Below, piece by piece: positions 35,311-43,445 of a DNA stretch of 64,000 bases. The translations under genes were made by a program, and so were the position numbers. Below the pieces are notes generated by a model. That model ran no database searches. It had not been told where the DNA came from and worked only from the letters and a program-made list of their open reading frames with translations. Origin of the DNA: Hymenobacter psoromatis (GTDB lineage: Bacteria > Bacteroidota > Bacteroidia > Cytophagales > Hymenobacteraceae); contig NZ_JAIFAG010000001.1 in assembly GCF_020012125.1 (NCBI RefSeq), forward strand, positions 2,914,001-2,978,000, written 5' to 3'. How positions within the stretch are numbered: position 1 is the first letter of the stretch; each line of letters opens with the position of its first letter.

Positions 35311-36567
35311 TTAGCGCACGGCTAGTTTGCTGGTCGCAACGTTGTCGCCGACCTGCACGCGTAGCAGGTACGTGCCGGCGGCCAGGGCCGAGGCATCGAC
35401 GCGGGCAGTTTGGAGGCCCACGGGCTTCAGGCCATTCTCGACGGTGCGCACGGTACGGCCCAGCAAGTCGGTGAGCACGATGTGGACATTGGCGGCGCGG
35501 TCATTTACCTGATAGGTCACCGTAGAGGCATCGGCTACGGGGTTGGGATAGACGCTCAGACCTACTGAAGCCGCGGACGCTACCCGGGTGGCCAGTGCTA
35601 CGGTAGCCAGCGCGAAAGTGGCCGACTGCGTACCGGGGAAAACGGTATTATCCGTAAAATCGGGGCCGCCCTTGGTCGGCAGGCCGCCCAGGTTGGCACC
35701 CCCTACTACGGCGTTGGGCAGGAAGTCGCCCGAGGCATAATCGCCGCCGCCGTTGTTCTGGATGGCAAACAGGCCCAGGCTGGGGTTGCCGGTGGGCAGG
35801 CCCAGCGACGTGCGGTCCAGCTCCATTTCCCAGCCCACGGTGCCGGCTGCCTGGCCAAAACCCGCCACCGGGTAGGAAGTCACGGCCGTGGTCATCGGGG
35901 CGGTGTAACCCGGATTGGTCGTGATGTCGCCAGTGGGGGCCACATACGCGAACCGGGCACCAGAAAGGCCCGCAAACCGGCTTTTGGTGGAGATGTAGCC
36001 CACGGTGACGACCGTGCCGGCCGACGTAATGGGGGCAATAATGGTATCCTGCGCCGCGTAAACGGCCGGCGTGGTGCCAGCGGCCGGCGTCATCATGTAG
36101 TAGGCAGCGGCCTCAATCTGGTAGGCGGGGGTAGTCGCCCCGGCGGCCGGGTTCAGGCTGTGCAGAGACAGCGCCAGCTCGGCACCCTGGTCCAGCTTGG
36201 CCGTGAATTTATCCAGCGAGGTGGCGGCGGCCGGCGTGGCTCCGGGTAGGGCCGTGCCCATCGGCACGCCGGTAACGGCGGGTAGGTCAATGAAAACCTG
36301 GAGCGAGTTGGTAGCGCTGGCCTGTAACGTTCCCCCGATAAACATCTGCACTTTGGAAGGCGTGTTAGCGCCGTACATCGACAGCAGCCCCCAGGGGCCA
36401 AAGTTGTGCACGTAGGGGTACTGCCCGAGTAGCACGTAATGGCCGGTAGTAGCCGTGCCGCTCGTTTCGGCGGTGTTCAACACGCCGTCAACGGCTGCCT
36501 GCGCCTGCGCGCCGAGGGAAGCGGTAGCCAGCGCACTGGCGGCCGCGAGAGTAAAGATTTTTTTCAT
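35311..36567 (-). CDS. Secreted T9SS-sorted protein of unknown function
   Basis: 418 residues with a signal peptide (KKIFTLAAASALATASLGAQAQA). The body is Ala/Thr/Gly-rich and beta-prone, with segments such as VDGVLNTAETSG at the start and GWEMELDRTSLGLPTGNPSLGLFA near residue 250, reminiscent of carbohydrate-binding or outer-surface proteins. The last ~75 residues (VYPNPVADASTVTYQV to TSKLAVR) are a type IX sorting domain. It is co-oriented with the alpha-amylase upstream and shares a 17-base leader motif with it (36576-36592), hinting at joint control. I do not recognise the main domain. Confidence 0.8.
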   Translation of the reverse strand: MKKIFTLAAASALATASLGAQAQAAVDGVLNTAETSGTATTGHYVLLGQYPYVHNFGPWGLLSMYGANTPSKVQMFIGGTLQASATNSLQVFIDLPAVTGVPMGTALPGATPAAATSLDKFTAKLDQGAELALSLHSLNPAAGATTPAYQIEAAAYYMMTPAAGTTPAVYAAQDTIIAPITSAGTVVTVGYISTKSRFAGLSGARFAYVAPTGDITTNPGYTAPMTTAVTSYPVAGFGQAAGTVGWEMELDRTSLGLPTGNPSLGLFAIQNNGGGDYASGDFLPNAVVGGANLGGLPTKGGPDFTDNTVFPGTQSATFALATVALATRVASAASVGLSVYPNPVADASTVTYQVNDRAANVHIVLTDLLGRTVRTVENGLKPVGLQTARVDASALAAGTYLLRVQVGDNVATSKLAVR

Positions 36568-36575
36568 GAGATGAA

Positions 36576-36592
36576 AAAATGGGTGGGGAAAA
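36576..36592 (-). promoter_or_regulatory. 17-base leader motif shared with the amylase gene, copy 1
   Basis: On the minus strand TTTTCCCCACCCATTTT, ending 8 bases before the ATG of the T9SS protein. An identical 17-mer lies at 39671-39687. Confidence 0.5.
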
Positions 36593-36730
36593 GTGAAAAA
36601 ATACCAGCCGTCCGCGCTAGCGGGCCACTGAGGTAAATCTAAGGCTAACCTTCTGAATTATTGCTGAATAGCTTAAAAATTTTAACAAATTTTTCTGCCA
36701 ATAAATACTCACACACGCCGAATACAACTC

Positions 36731-36782
36731 CAACACTGGCCCGGCGGGCACCCGCGCCGCGGGGTGTCCGCCGGGCCAGTGT
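36731..36782 (-). terminator. GC-rich hairpin after the alpha-amylase
   Basis: About 22-bp stem AACACTGGCCCGGCGG.. with a 7-base loop, starting on the stop codon. The T-run is weak. Confidence 0.6.
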
Positions 36783-39670
36783 TATTGCACCAGTAAACGG
36801 GCGGTCTGGGTCTGGCCGTCGGCTTGCAGGCGCACCAGGTACACGCCGGGGGCGAGGCCCAGCAGCGGCAGCGCCTGGGCCTGCGCCCCGGCCGCCTGCC
36901 GGGCAGCCGGCAGCTGGCGGATGGTCTGGCCCAGCAGGTTTTGCACCGCGATGGTGGCGGTGGCGGCCGTGGGCAGCGCGTAGGTGAGGGTAGTGGTGCC
37001 GGCGGCCGGGTTGGGCACCAGGCTCAGGTCGAAGGCGGCCGTTTGCGGGGCGCGGGTGGCCAGGGTGGTGCCAGCCGGCACGGTCAGCTTGCGGCTGGTG
37101 TACACGGCATATTGGCCGGGCTGCAAGCTCAGGGGCACGGCCGCGCTGGTCACGTTCAGCTGCGTGCCGTCGAGGTAATTGTACCAGGTACCAGCGGCCG
37201 GAAAATTAACCGTTGCCGTGGTCGCCACCACGCCGAAGTTGCCGTAGGACACCACGCTCAGGTCGGCCCCGGTGAGGCTGATGGTTTTTACGGGGCCGCT
37301 CAGGTTCTGCACGTAGGCGGTGGGCGCGGCAAAAGCCGGCTGCTTTTTCAGGGCAATGAGGGCGCGGTAGGTATCAAAGAGGTGGCGGCGGTTGGGCTCC
37401 TGGTAGTAGTTCCAGAGAATGGGCTTGTCGCCAGTGCGCCCGTTCTGGTCGATGCTGATGTCGTAGCCCACCTCGCCAAACTGCCACACCAGGCGCGGTC
37501 CGGGTTGGGTGAAGAAGAGCGCCGCCGCCAGCTCATCGCGCTTGAGGCCGGTGGCCGGGTCCTTGGTGGTATAGCCGCCGCTGCTGTTGCCGTAGGTGAT
37601 GTTCTTGAACTGCATCCGCTCCTCATCGTGGCTTTCCATATAGGTCACGGCGTTGGGCTCGTTCCAGCCCCTACCCCCCTGGTTGCCGTAGTAGCCGTAG
37701 CTCAGGTCCCAGCCCTGGTCGTAGCCCATCGCGGCCTGAGTGTAGTTGTAGTTCTGGTTGTCCCAGAGCATCATGCCGTAGTCGGCCAGCACCTTACCCT
37801 CGTCCTTGGTGGGGTCCGCATTGTAGTTGGGGAAGTGCTCCAGAATGGGGTAGGAGGTATTATCCACGCTCATCTGGTAGGTGTAGTAGTCCTTCCAGAT
37901 GTTGATGCGGCTCTGGTCGTAGTCACTGTAATTGGCCTCCGTCTTAGGTACTTGGCTGAAGCCGCCGGCCAGGTCGAAGCGGTAGCCATCCACGTGGTAT
38001 TCCTGGAGCCAGAACTGGATGACGTTCTTACTAAAGAGCCGGGTGTAAGGGCTCTCGTGGTTGAGGTCGTTGTAGACGCTGTACGGGTGCGGGGCCATCG
38101 TATTAAACCACGGGTTATCAGCCGTGGGGCCGCTCGAAATATCGCCGTAGAGCTGCACCATCGGGCTGTTGCCGGTCGAGTGGTTGAGCACCATATCCAG
38201 CACCACGGCGATGCCACGGCGGTGGCACTCGTCAATAAATGCTTTCAGGGCATCTTGAGTACCGTAGTACTTGTCGGGCGCAAAGTAGAAGCTCGGGTTG
38301 TAGCCCCAGCTTTCGTTGTTGTCAAACTCATTAATCGGCATCAGCTCAATCACGTTCGCGCCCAGGCGCTGGATGTAATTGAGCGTATCGCGCAGGGTGT
38401 TGTAGTCGTGGGCGGCCACGAAGTCGCGCACCAGTAGCTCATAAATTACCATGTCGGGGCGGGCCGGGCGCTGGAAGTTGGTGACCGTCCAGGTATAAGC
38501 GGCCTTACCGGGCTGCAGCACCGACACGATGCCCGTGGCCTTGCCGGTGGGGTAGGCGGCCACCAGGCTGGGGTAAGTGCTGGCCGGAATACCCGCGTCA
38601 TTACCAGGGTCCAAAATTTTACCGCAGTACGAGTCGGCCACGTGCAACTGGCCATCTACCAAAAACTGGTAGGCGTATTCGGTGCCGGGCGTGAGGCCAT
38701 CTACCTGCACCCACCAGCGCCCGCTGGCCGCGTCGACGGCCGAGGCCGGGTCGCTGAGGGAAGTGGGACTGCCGGCCGTAGTGCGTTGCATGAAGCCGGC
38801 CGCCGTGGGCTGCCAGTTATTGAAGTCGCCCACCACGTACACAAACTGCTTGCGCGGGGCCGTCAGGGTTAGAATGGCCGACGTACCGCCGTTAATATAG
38901 GTAATGCCATCGGCCTTGGCCCCAGCCGGCAGCGCCGCCACCGTCACGGGGGGGTAGGCCTGCACCGCCGCCTGAATAGTAGCCGTATTGGCCCCGCTGG
39001 TAGCCGTGGCCTTGAGCGTGCCGCTGGCCGCCGTGAGGGTCACCGGGGCCGTGAGGGTCGTCACGTTGGCCTGCTGCGCCACCTGCACATCGTTAAGAAA
39101 CAGCGTAATAGTGGCCGCCGTATTGGTGGTCACGGTCACGTTGGTGGCCGTATTCTGCGGAAAGTAATAGGGTGGCGCGCCGCCGGGGCTGGCAAAGCGC
39201 AGGTTGAAGGCATCCTGGGCCACGTCCACAAAAATGTCGCCGCCGCTGGTAGTGCGGCCCACCGTAGCGCCGGCCGCATCCTTGAAAATCATGCCCAGCC
39301 GGTAGATGGGCGTGCCAGCCGGCACCCCGTAGAAGGTGCGCGGCGTGAAGGTGATGGTGTAGAGATTAGGGTTAGTGGTGCTGCGCGTCATCTTGGCCGC
39401 CGGGTCGGCCTGGCCGAAGGTGGGGCTCTTGACGTAAGTCCAGCCCGTGCCGGTGGCGCTACTCGTAACTACGCCGGTCCAGATGTAGACATCGCCGGCG
39501 AAGTTGTTGAGCGCCGCGTTACCTTGGGTGGCGTCGTAGGTGAGGGTAACGGGGGTAGCGTCAGTAAACGGAGTCGGGTTGGCCGTGACCTGCGCCTGGG
39601 CCGCCGAGGCCCAGCCCAGCACCAGCAGCAAAGCCAGTAGCCACTGCCCGCGGAGTCGAGGTTTCATCAT
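36782..39670 (-). CDS. Secreted GH13 alpha-amylase with T9SS tail
   Basis: 962 residues. Signal peptide (QWLLALLLVLGWASAAQAQ); N-terminal sandwich domains to about 390 including a glycogen-branching-type CBM48-like stretch (RKQFVYVVGDFNNWQPTA). GH13 barrel: region I DMVLNHS, region II GYRFDLAGG with the nucleophile Asp, region III ILEHFPN with the acid/base Glu, and region IV TYMESHDEER. The domain-C sandwich is followed by a type IX sorting domain (LVPNPAAGTTTLTYAL to TARLLVQ). It degrades starch or glycogen-like alpha-glucan outside the cell. ATG 39670 is followed by a second ATG at 39667; either could be used. Confidence 0.93.
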   Translation of the reverse strand: MMKPRLRGQWLLALLLVLGWASAAQAQVTANPTPFTDATPVTLTYDATQGNAALNNFAGDVYIWTGVVTSSATGTGWTYVKSPTFGQADPAAKMTRSTTNPNLYTITFTPRTFYGVPAGTPIYRLGMIFKDAAGATVGRTTSGGDIFVDVAQDAFNLRFASPGGAPPYYFPQNTATNVTVTTNTAATITLFLNDVQVAQQANVTTLTAPVTLTAASGTLKATATSGANTATIQAAVQAYPPVTVAALPAGAKADGITYINGGTSAILTLTAPRKQFVYVVGDFNNWQPTAAGFMQRTTAGSPTSLSDPASAVDAASGRWWVQVDGLTPGTEYAYQFLVDGQLHVADSYCGKILDPGNDAGIPASTYPSLVAAYPTGKATGIVSVLQPGKAAYTWTVTNFQRPARPDMVIYELLVRDFVAAHDYNTLRDTLNYIQRLGANVIELMPINEFDNNESWGYNPSFYFAPDKYYGTQDALKAFIDECHRRGIAVVLDMVLNHSTGNSPMVQLYGDISSGPTADNPWFNTMAPHPYSVYNDLNHESPYTRLFSKNVIQFWLQEYHVDGYRFDLAGGFSQVPKTEANYSDYDQSRINIWKDYYTYQMSVDNTSYPILEHFPNYNADPTKDEGKVLADYGMMLWDNQNYNYTQAAMGYDQGWDLSYGYYGNQGGRGWNEPNAVTYMESHDEERMQFKNITYGNSSGGYTTKDPATGLKRDELAAALFFTQPGPRLVWQFGEVGYDISIDQNGRTGDKPILWNYYQEPNRRHLFDTYRALIALKKQPAFAAPTAYVQNLSGPVKTISLTGADLSVVSYGNFGVVATTATVNFPAAGTWYNYLDGTQLNVTSAAVPLSLQPGQYAVYTSRKLTVPAGTTLATRAPQTAAFDLSLVPNPAAGTTTLTYALPTAATATIAVQNLLGQTIRQLPAARQAAGAQAQALPLLGLAPGVYLVRLQADGQTQTARLLVQ

Positions 39671-39687
39671 AAAATGGGTGGGGAAAA
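39671..39687 (-). promoter_or_regulatory. 17-base leader motif shared with the T9SS gene, copy 2
   Basis: TTTTCCCCACCCATTTT on the minus strand, immediately in front of the amylase ATG. Confidence 0.5.
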
Positions 39688-39914
39688 CGGGGAAAACGAG
39701 CGGAGAGGCGTCGTTTTTGCGAGTATCTGGCTAAGATACTATCACAGCGTACGCATTTTAAGTGAAATTCTTAGATTTTTTTACGAAGCTTCCCCAAACG
39801 TTTGCGCTCCCGGCAGGGCTGATTTTAGCCCGTTTCCGCATCGGCCCTCATCCGGCCGGCAGCCTTTCGCGGCTCCGGCGCGTACTTTGTACGATTCGCC
39901 AAAAGCCGTAGATT

Positions 39915-41108
39915 ATGAATGTAGGAGATAGAGTACGCCTGCTCACGGGCACTGAAGAAGGAATTATTACCCGCCTGCTCGACAGTGAGCTGGTGGAAGT
40001 AGCCATCGACAACGACTTCACCATTCCGGTGCTGCGGCGCGAGCTGGTGCTCGTGGCCGCCGAGGAGGGCCAGGCGTTTCGCCGGCCCGCCCCCGAAGCC
40101 ACCCGCCCCGTTACCGGCAGCAAAAAGAACAAGCCCCAGGGTGGCCAGCTTAAGGCCCCGCGCGCCAGCGGGCCCGCGCCGGCGGCCCCTACCCCCGCCG
40201 GCCGGCCGGTCGGCGGCCCCAGCGCCGCCATGCCGCCGCGGCCAGCCGCCACTCCCCCCCCGCCCGCTGCCAAGGGCCTCTACCTGGCGCTGGTGCACCA
40301 AGCCCCCGAGCTGCTGGCCCTGCACCTGCTCAATAACACCGAAGCCGAAGTAGTCTTCACCTACGGCGAAGAGCGCGCGGGCAAGTACCGCGCCTTGGCT
40401 ACCGGCCAGCTGAAGGCCAAGGCCGCCAGCGCCCCGCTGGCCCACCTGCACCTCAAGGACTTCGAGCAGTGGCCCGCCGTAGTGTTTCAGCTATTGAATT
40501 TTAAGCTGAACAGCGATGCCGCCTACGACCTGCTCACCAAGCGCCAGTCGTTCAAGGCCACCACGTTTTACACCAGCCGCCGGCCCGCGCCGGTTATTGG
40601 CAAGGAGGCCTACCTGTTTCAGCTCGATGAACGCCCCGCGCCGGCCCTCACCCCCGAGAAACTGGCCCAGGCCGAGGCTGCCCTCGAAGCTGCTACCCCC
40701 CCGCCGGTGCTCGATGCCAAGCAAGCCAGCACCCTGCAGCAGGCGCTAGGCGGCGACAAGCCCGCGCCCGTGCCAGCCATCCTGGCCCCTACCCCCCCCC
40801 GTCCGGCCGAAGCTCTGGTGGCCCCGCCCCACGAGTTCGACCTGCACCTCGAAGCCCTGCGCGCCGAGGGTGCGGAAAGCCTCAGCAACACCGCCGCGCT
40901 GCGCCTCCAGCTCGATGCCTTTGAGGATGCGCTGAGCCGCGCCCTGGCCACCAACATGCACGAAATCATCTTCATCCACGGGGCCGGCAACGGCACGCTG
41001 CGCAAGGAAATCCACCGCCAGCTGAGCCGCAACAAGGATATTAAATTCTTTGAGGAAGCCCAGAAAGAGAAGTTTGGGTATGGGGCTACGCTGGTGCGGC
41101 TGAAGTAG
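39915..41108 (+). CDS. DUF2027 protein with C-terminal Smr domain
   Basis: 397 residues. N-terminal small barrel (MNVGDRVRLLTGTEEGIITRLL), Pro/Ala-rich linker about 60-118, a middle DUF2027 domain (GLYLALVHQAPELLALHLLNN to YLFQLDE), and a C-terminal Smr (MutS2-type) nuclease domain: FDLHLEAL, then IIFIHGAGNGTLRKEIHRQL with the HGxGxG motif. Smr domains cut or bind nucleic acid; in Bacteroidota this arrangement is conserved but its role is not established. The next small ORF begins 8 bases after its stop. Confidence 0.9.
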   Translation: MNVGDRVRLLTGTEEGIITRLLDSELVEVAIDNDFTIPVLRRELVLVAAEEGQAFRRPAPEATRPVTGSKKNKPQGGQLKAPRASGPAPAAPTPAGRPVGGPSAAMPPRPAATPPPPAAKGLYLALVHQAPELLALHLLNNTEAEVVFTYGEERAGKYRALATGQLKAKAASAPLAHLHLKDFEQWPAVVFQLLNFKLNSDAAYDLLTKRQSFKATTFYTSRRPAPVIGKEAYLFQLDERPAPALTPEKLAQAEAALEAATPPPVLDAKQASTLQQALGGDKPAPVPAILAPTPPRPAEALVAPPHEFDLHLEALRAEGAESLSNTAALRLQLDAFEDALSRALATNMHEIIFIHGAGNGTLRKEIHRQLSRNKDIKFFEEAQKEKFGYGATLVRLK

Positions 41109-41116
41109 CAGTCGGT

Positions 41117-41362
41117 ATGCTCCAATTAGTGTCGTCGTTGCAAGCTATTCTTGACGCTGAACTAGCGGCAGGTAATACTATTTTGGAAGTCAGTGCTTGG
41201 CCACCTACGTGCGAATTATTCATTATGCTCCAACGCAAGTTCAGCCAAGTTTACCTACTGCCCTCTGATGTTACGCATAGGCTTATTAATGATGTTCATT
41301 ACTGGCACGCGGAATACGATTTTAGTGCAGGTCAACAAATATTGGCTTGCGGTTTTAAATAG
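41117..41362 (+). CDS. Small hypothetical protein
   Basis: 81 residues starting MLQLVSSLQAILDAELAAGN, no signal peptide or membrane segment. The reading frame has lower GC and less biased codons than its neighbours, but the protein has normal composition with an aromatic-rich segment (VHYWHAEYDF). It begins 8 bp after the Smr gene, so it could be co-transcribed. No family recognised. Confidence 0.55.
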   Translation: MLQLVSSLQAILDAELAAGNTILEVSAWPPTCELFIMLQRKFSQVYLLPSDVTHRLINDVHYWHAEYDFSAGQQILACGFK

Positions 41363-41389
41363 AAAGCTATTTAGGAAGTCAGTAAAATC

Positions 41390-41491
41390 AAAAAAGAACG
41401 TCATGCTGAGCTTGTCGAAGCATCTCTACCGTACCGTCCGGGTATCGTTTAATAGAGATGCTTCGACAAGCTCAGCATGACGTTCTTTTTT
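41390..41491. repeat. Palindromic repeat family B, copy 2
   Basis: Almost perfect: AAAAAAGAACGTCATGCTGA on the left, complement on the right, with core GCTTGTCGAAGCATCTCT and a ~28-base centre. A/T ends give a U-run, so it is likely also a terminator. Confidence 0.92.
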
Positions 41492-41539
41492 GTGGTTTTT
41501 CTATTTCAGGAACGAGGCCATTACCTAATTTCATCTTCC

Positions 41540-42463
41540 ATGTACGACCTCATCGGCGATATTCACGGCCACGCCGACGAGCTGCGGGCCTTGCTGCACC
41601 ACCTCGGCTACCGGCCCGACGCGGCCGGTGTGCCGCGCCACGCGGGGGGTAGGCAGGTTATTTTTTTGGGGGATTACGTGGACCGCGGCCCAAAAATCCG
41701 GGAAACGCTGCAGCTGGTGCGCGGCATGGTGGCGGGCGGCGCGGCGCTGGCTATTCTGGGCAACCACGAATATAATGCGCTGGCGTTTTGGCAGAAGGAC
41801 CCGGCCGGTGGCTACCTGCGGCCGCACCGGCCCTGGCACATCAAGCAGCACTGGGCTACCATCCAGGAGTTTAGCACGCCCGAGCTGTACCGCGAGTGGC
41901 TCGATTACCTGGCGTGGTTCCAGACCCTACCCCTGCTGCTGGAGCTGCCCGGCCTGCGCGCGGTGCACGCCTGCTGGGAGCCGCGCCACGTGGTGTACCT
42001 GCGCCGCGAGCTGCCCGAGCTGCGCCTCACGCCCGACTTTATGCTGCGGGCCAGCCGGCGCGGCAGCCCCGAATACGAAGCGGTGGAAGTCACGCTCAAG
42101 GGCCGCGAGGTGCGGCTGCCGGGCGGGCTGTCGTTTGCCGATAAAGACGGCCACCGCCGCGAGCTGATGCGCACGCGCTGGTGGCAAAACCCCGCCACGG
42201 CCGCCGCCTACCACGAGTATTACCTCGAAGACCTGCCCGAATTGCGCGGCCGGCCCGTGGCGGCGACCAAGCTCGACCCGTGGTATTACCACGACGAGAA
42301 GCCGGTATTTTTTGGCCATTACTGGCTGCGCGGTGAGCCCGTTATTTTGCAGCCCCACGCCGTGTGCCTCGACTACAGTGTGGCTAAGGGCGGCCAGTTG
42401 GTAGGCTACCGCTGGGATGGCGAACAAACGCTACAAGCTAACCACTTGGTGTGGGTACCGTAG
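41540..42463 (+). CDS. Metallophosphoesterase (calcineurin-like)
   Basis: 307 residues from ATG 41540; an in-frame extension to 41477 runs through palindrome B2 and is rejected. Motifs in order: GDIHGHADEL (residues 6-15), FLGDYVDRGPK (around 44-54), GNHEYN (around 75), with further His ligands downstream, as in PPP-type bis-metal phosphatases. It resembles bacterial serine/threonine or Ap4A-type phosphatases; the substrate is undetermined. The next gene begins 27 bases after its stop. Confidence 0.9.
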   Translation: MYDLIGDIHGHADELRALLHHLGYRPDAAGVPRHAGGRQVIFLGDYVDRGPKIRETLQLVRGMVAGGAALAILGNHEYNALAFWQKDPAGGYLRPHRPWHIKQHWATIQEFSTPELYREWLDYLAWFQTLPLLLELPGLRAVHACWEPRHVVYLRRELPELRLTPDFMLRASRRGSPEYEAVEVTLKGREVRLPGGLSFADKDGHRRELMRTRWWQNPATAAAYHEYYLEDLPELRGRPVAATKLDPWYYHDEKPVFFGHYWLRGEPVILQPHAVCLDYSVAKGGQLVGYRWDGEQTLQANHLVWVP

Positions 42464-42489
42464 AAGGTACTCGCCCGCTTTTCCCTGCT

Positions 42490-42840
42490 ATGCCCGCTTT
42501 CACCACCGCTTTTCATCCCGCTACCGACCTTACCTGGCAGCCCGCCGGCCCCGGCATCCGCCGTAGCTTGCTGGCTACTAACCAAGAGCTTATGCTGGTG
42601 AAGTCGGAGTTTGAGGCCGGGGCGCTGGGCCCACTGCAACAACACCCGCAGAGCCGGATTTCCTACGTCGAGAGCGGTGAGTTTACGGTGACGGTGGGCG
42701 ACGAAACGCGCATTCTGCGGACCGGCGACACGTTTTACGCCGCCCCCAACGTGCCGCACGGCGTGGTGGCCCGCCAGGCGGGCGCACTACTCGATACGTT
42801 CAGCCCCCCGCACGAAGAATTATTACCCCCAACCCGCTAG
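42490..42840 (+). CDS. Cupin domain protein
   Basis: 116 residues, one cupin barrel. Motif 1 region GPLQQHPQSRISYVESGEFTVTVG and motif 2 GDTFYAAPNVPHGVVA; the canonical first-motif HxH is reduced to a single His, so metal binding is uncertain. Start at ATG 42490, after an in-frame upstream extension overlapping the previous stop. The rnpB promoter box lies 5 bases after its stop. Function unknown; similar small cupins often bind small molecules. Confidence 0.8.
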   Translation: MPAFTTAFHPATDLTWQPAGPGIRRSLLATNQELMLVKSEFEAGALGPLQQHPQSRISYVESGEFTVTVGDETRILRTGDTFYAAPNVPHGVVARQAGALLDTFSPPHEELLPPTR

Positions 42841-42844
42841 CGCG

Positions 42845-42852
42845 TACCTTTG
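42845..42852 (+). promoter_or_regulatory. -7 box TACCTTTG for RNase P RNA
   Basis: TAnnTTTG placed four bases before the inferred 5' end of rnpB, as expected for this promoter class. A -33 box is not clear. Confidence 0.6.
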
Positions 42853-42855
42853 CCC

Positions 42856-43350
42856 CGCAGTGCGCCACCCCACCGCCGCGCCCAACGCAAATGCGGGCGG
42901 GGAGGAAAGTCCGGGCTACGCAGGGCACCCTGCTACCTAACGGGTAGGACTGGCCAACCGGGCCAGGACAGCCAGTGCCACAGAAAATAACCGCCGGTTT
43001 TTCATTTAACGATTATCAATTAACAGTCGTTCGGCTTGCGCAAAATGCGCTGATTGAACGACTGTTAAATGTTGATTGACAATTGTTAAATGAAAAACCG
43101 GTAAGGGTGAAAAGGTGCGGTAAGAGCGCACCAGCGGCTGGGTGACCATGCCGGCTGGGTAAACCTCAGGGGTTGCAAGACCAAATAAGCGAACGTGCAG
43201 GCGGCCTTCGGGCGGCCGGCACCGGGCGGCCCGTCCGGGTTCGCGGGTAGGTCGCTGGAGCCCGTCAGCGATGGCGGGCCTAGATAAATGGTGGGGCCGA
43301 CCCGAGGGAAACTTCGGGGCGGACAGAACCCGGCTTATCGGCGCACTGCG
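42856..43350 (+). ncRNA. rnpB: RNase P RNA (class A) with expanded P12
   Basis: Catalytic RNA that removes 5' leaders from pre-tRNA. P1 is formed by CGCAGTGCGCC at 42856-42866 and GGCGCACTGCG at 43340-43350. Conserved blocks in order: GAGGAAAGTCCGGGCT (P4 5' strand), CCAGTGCCACAGAAAATAAC, AAGGGTGAAAAGGTGCGGTA, AGAGCGCACC, CCAAATAAGCGAA, GGCCTAGATAAATG and ACAGAACCCGGCTTATCGG. Length is about 495 nt, longer than the ~380 typical of class A, because the P12 position carries a 104-nt AT-rich hairpin (42996-43099). A hairpin terminator follows at 43358-43390. Confidence 0.95.
42996..43099 (+). repeat. 104-nt AT-rich hairpin within RNase P RNA (P12)
   Basis: GGTTTTTCATTTAAC pairs with GTTAAATGAAAAACC; the stem continues to an AGTCGTTC/GAACGACT pair with a 7-base bulge on the 3' side, and an inner GCGCA-AAA-TGCGC hairpin caps it. 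In E. coli the same place holds a short GC-rich helix. Confidence 0.85.
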
Positions 43351-43357
43351 TAATTTC

Positions 43358-43390
43358 GGCGGCTGCTTCTTCGGAGGCAGCCGCCTTTTT
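43358..43390 (+). terminator. rnpB terminator
   Basis: 9-bp stem GGCGGCTGC/GCAGCCGCC with a 10-base loop and TTTTT. Confidence 0.88.
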
Positions 43391-43399
43391 ATATAAACC

Positions 43400-43429
43400 C
43401 GTTTGTCATTACACTCGCAATGACAAACG
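43400..43429. other. Perfect hairpin just upstream of the response regulator
   Basis: 11-bp stem CGTTTGTCATT/AATGACAAACG with an 8-base loop, ending 16 bases before ATG 43446. It could be a regulator site, an RNA hairpin occluding the start, or a short palindromic repeat. Confidence 0.6.
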
Positions 43430-43445
43430 AATTCTGAACTGTTCC

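Noticed and set aside
36824..38437. 537-codon open frame on the plus strand opposite the alpha-amylase
   Set aside because: It is antisense to a gene with all GH13 motifs. High GC reduces stop codons in opposite frames, and the translation is Val/Gly/His-rich without any domain.
41477..41539. Longer start of the metallophosphoesterase at 41477
   Set aside because: It reads through the right arm of palindrome B2; GDIHG motif spacing fits the ATG at 41540.
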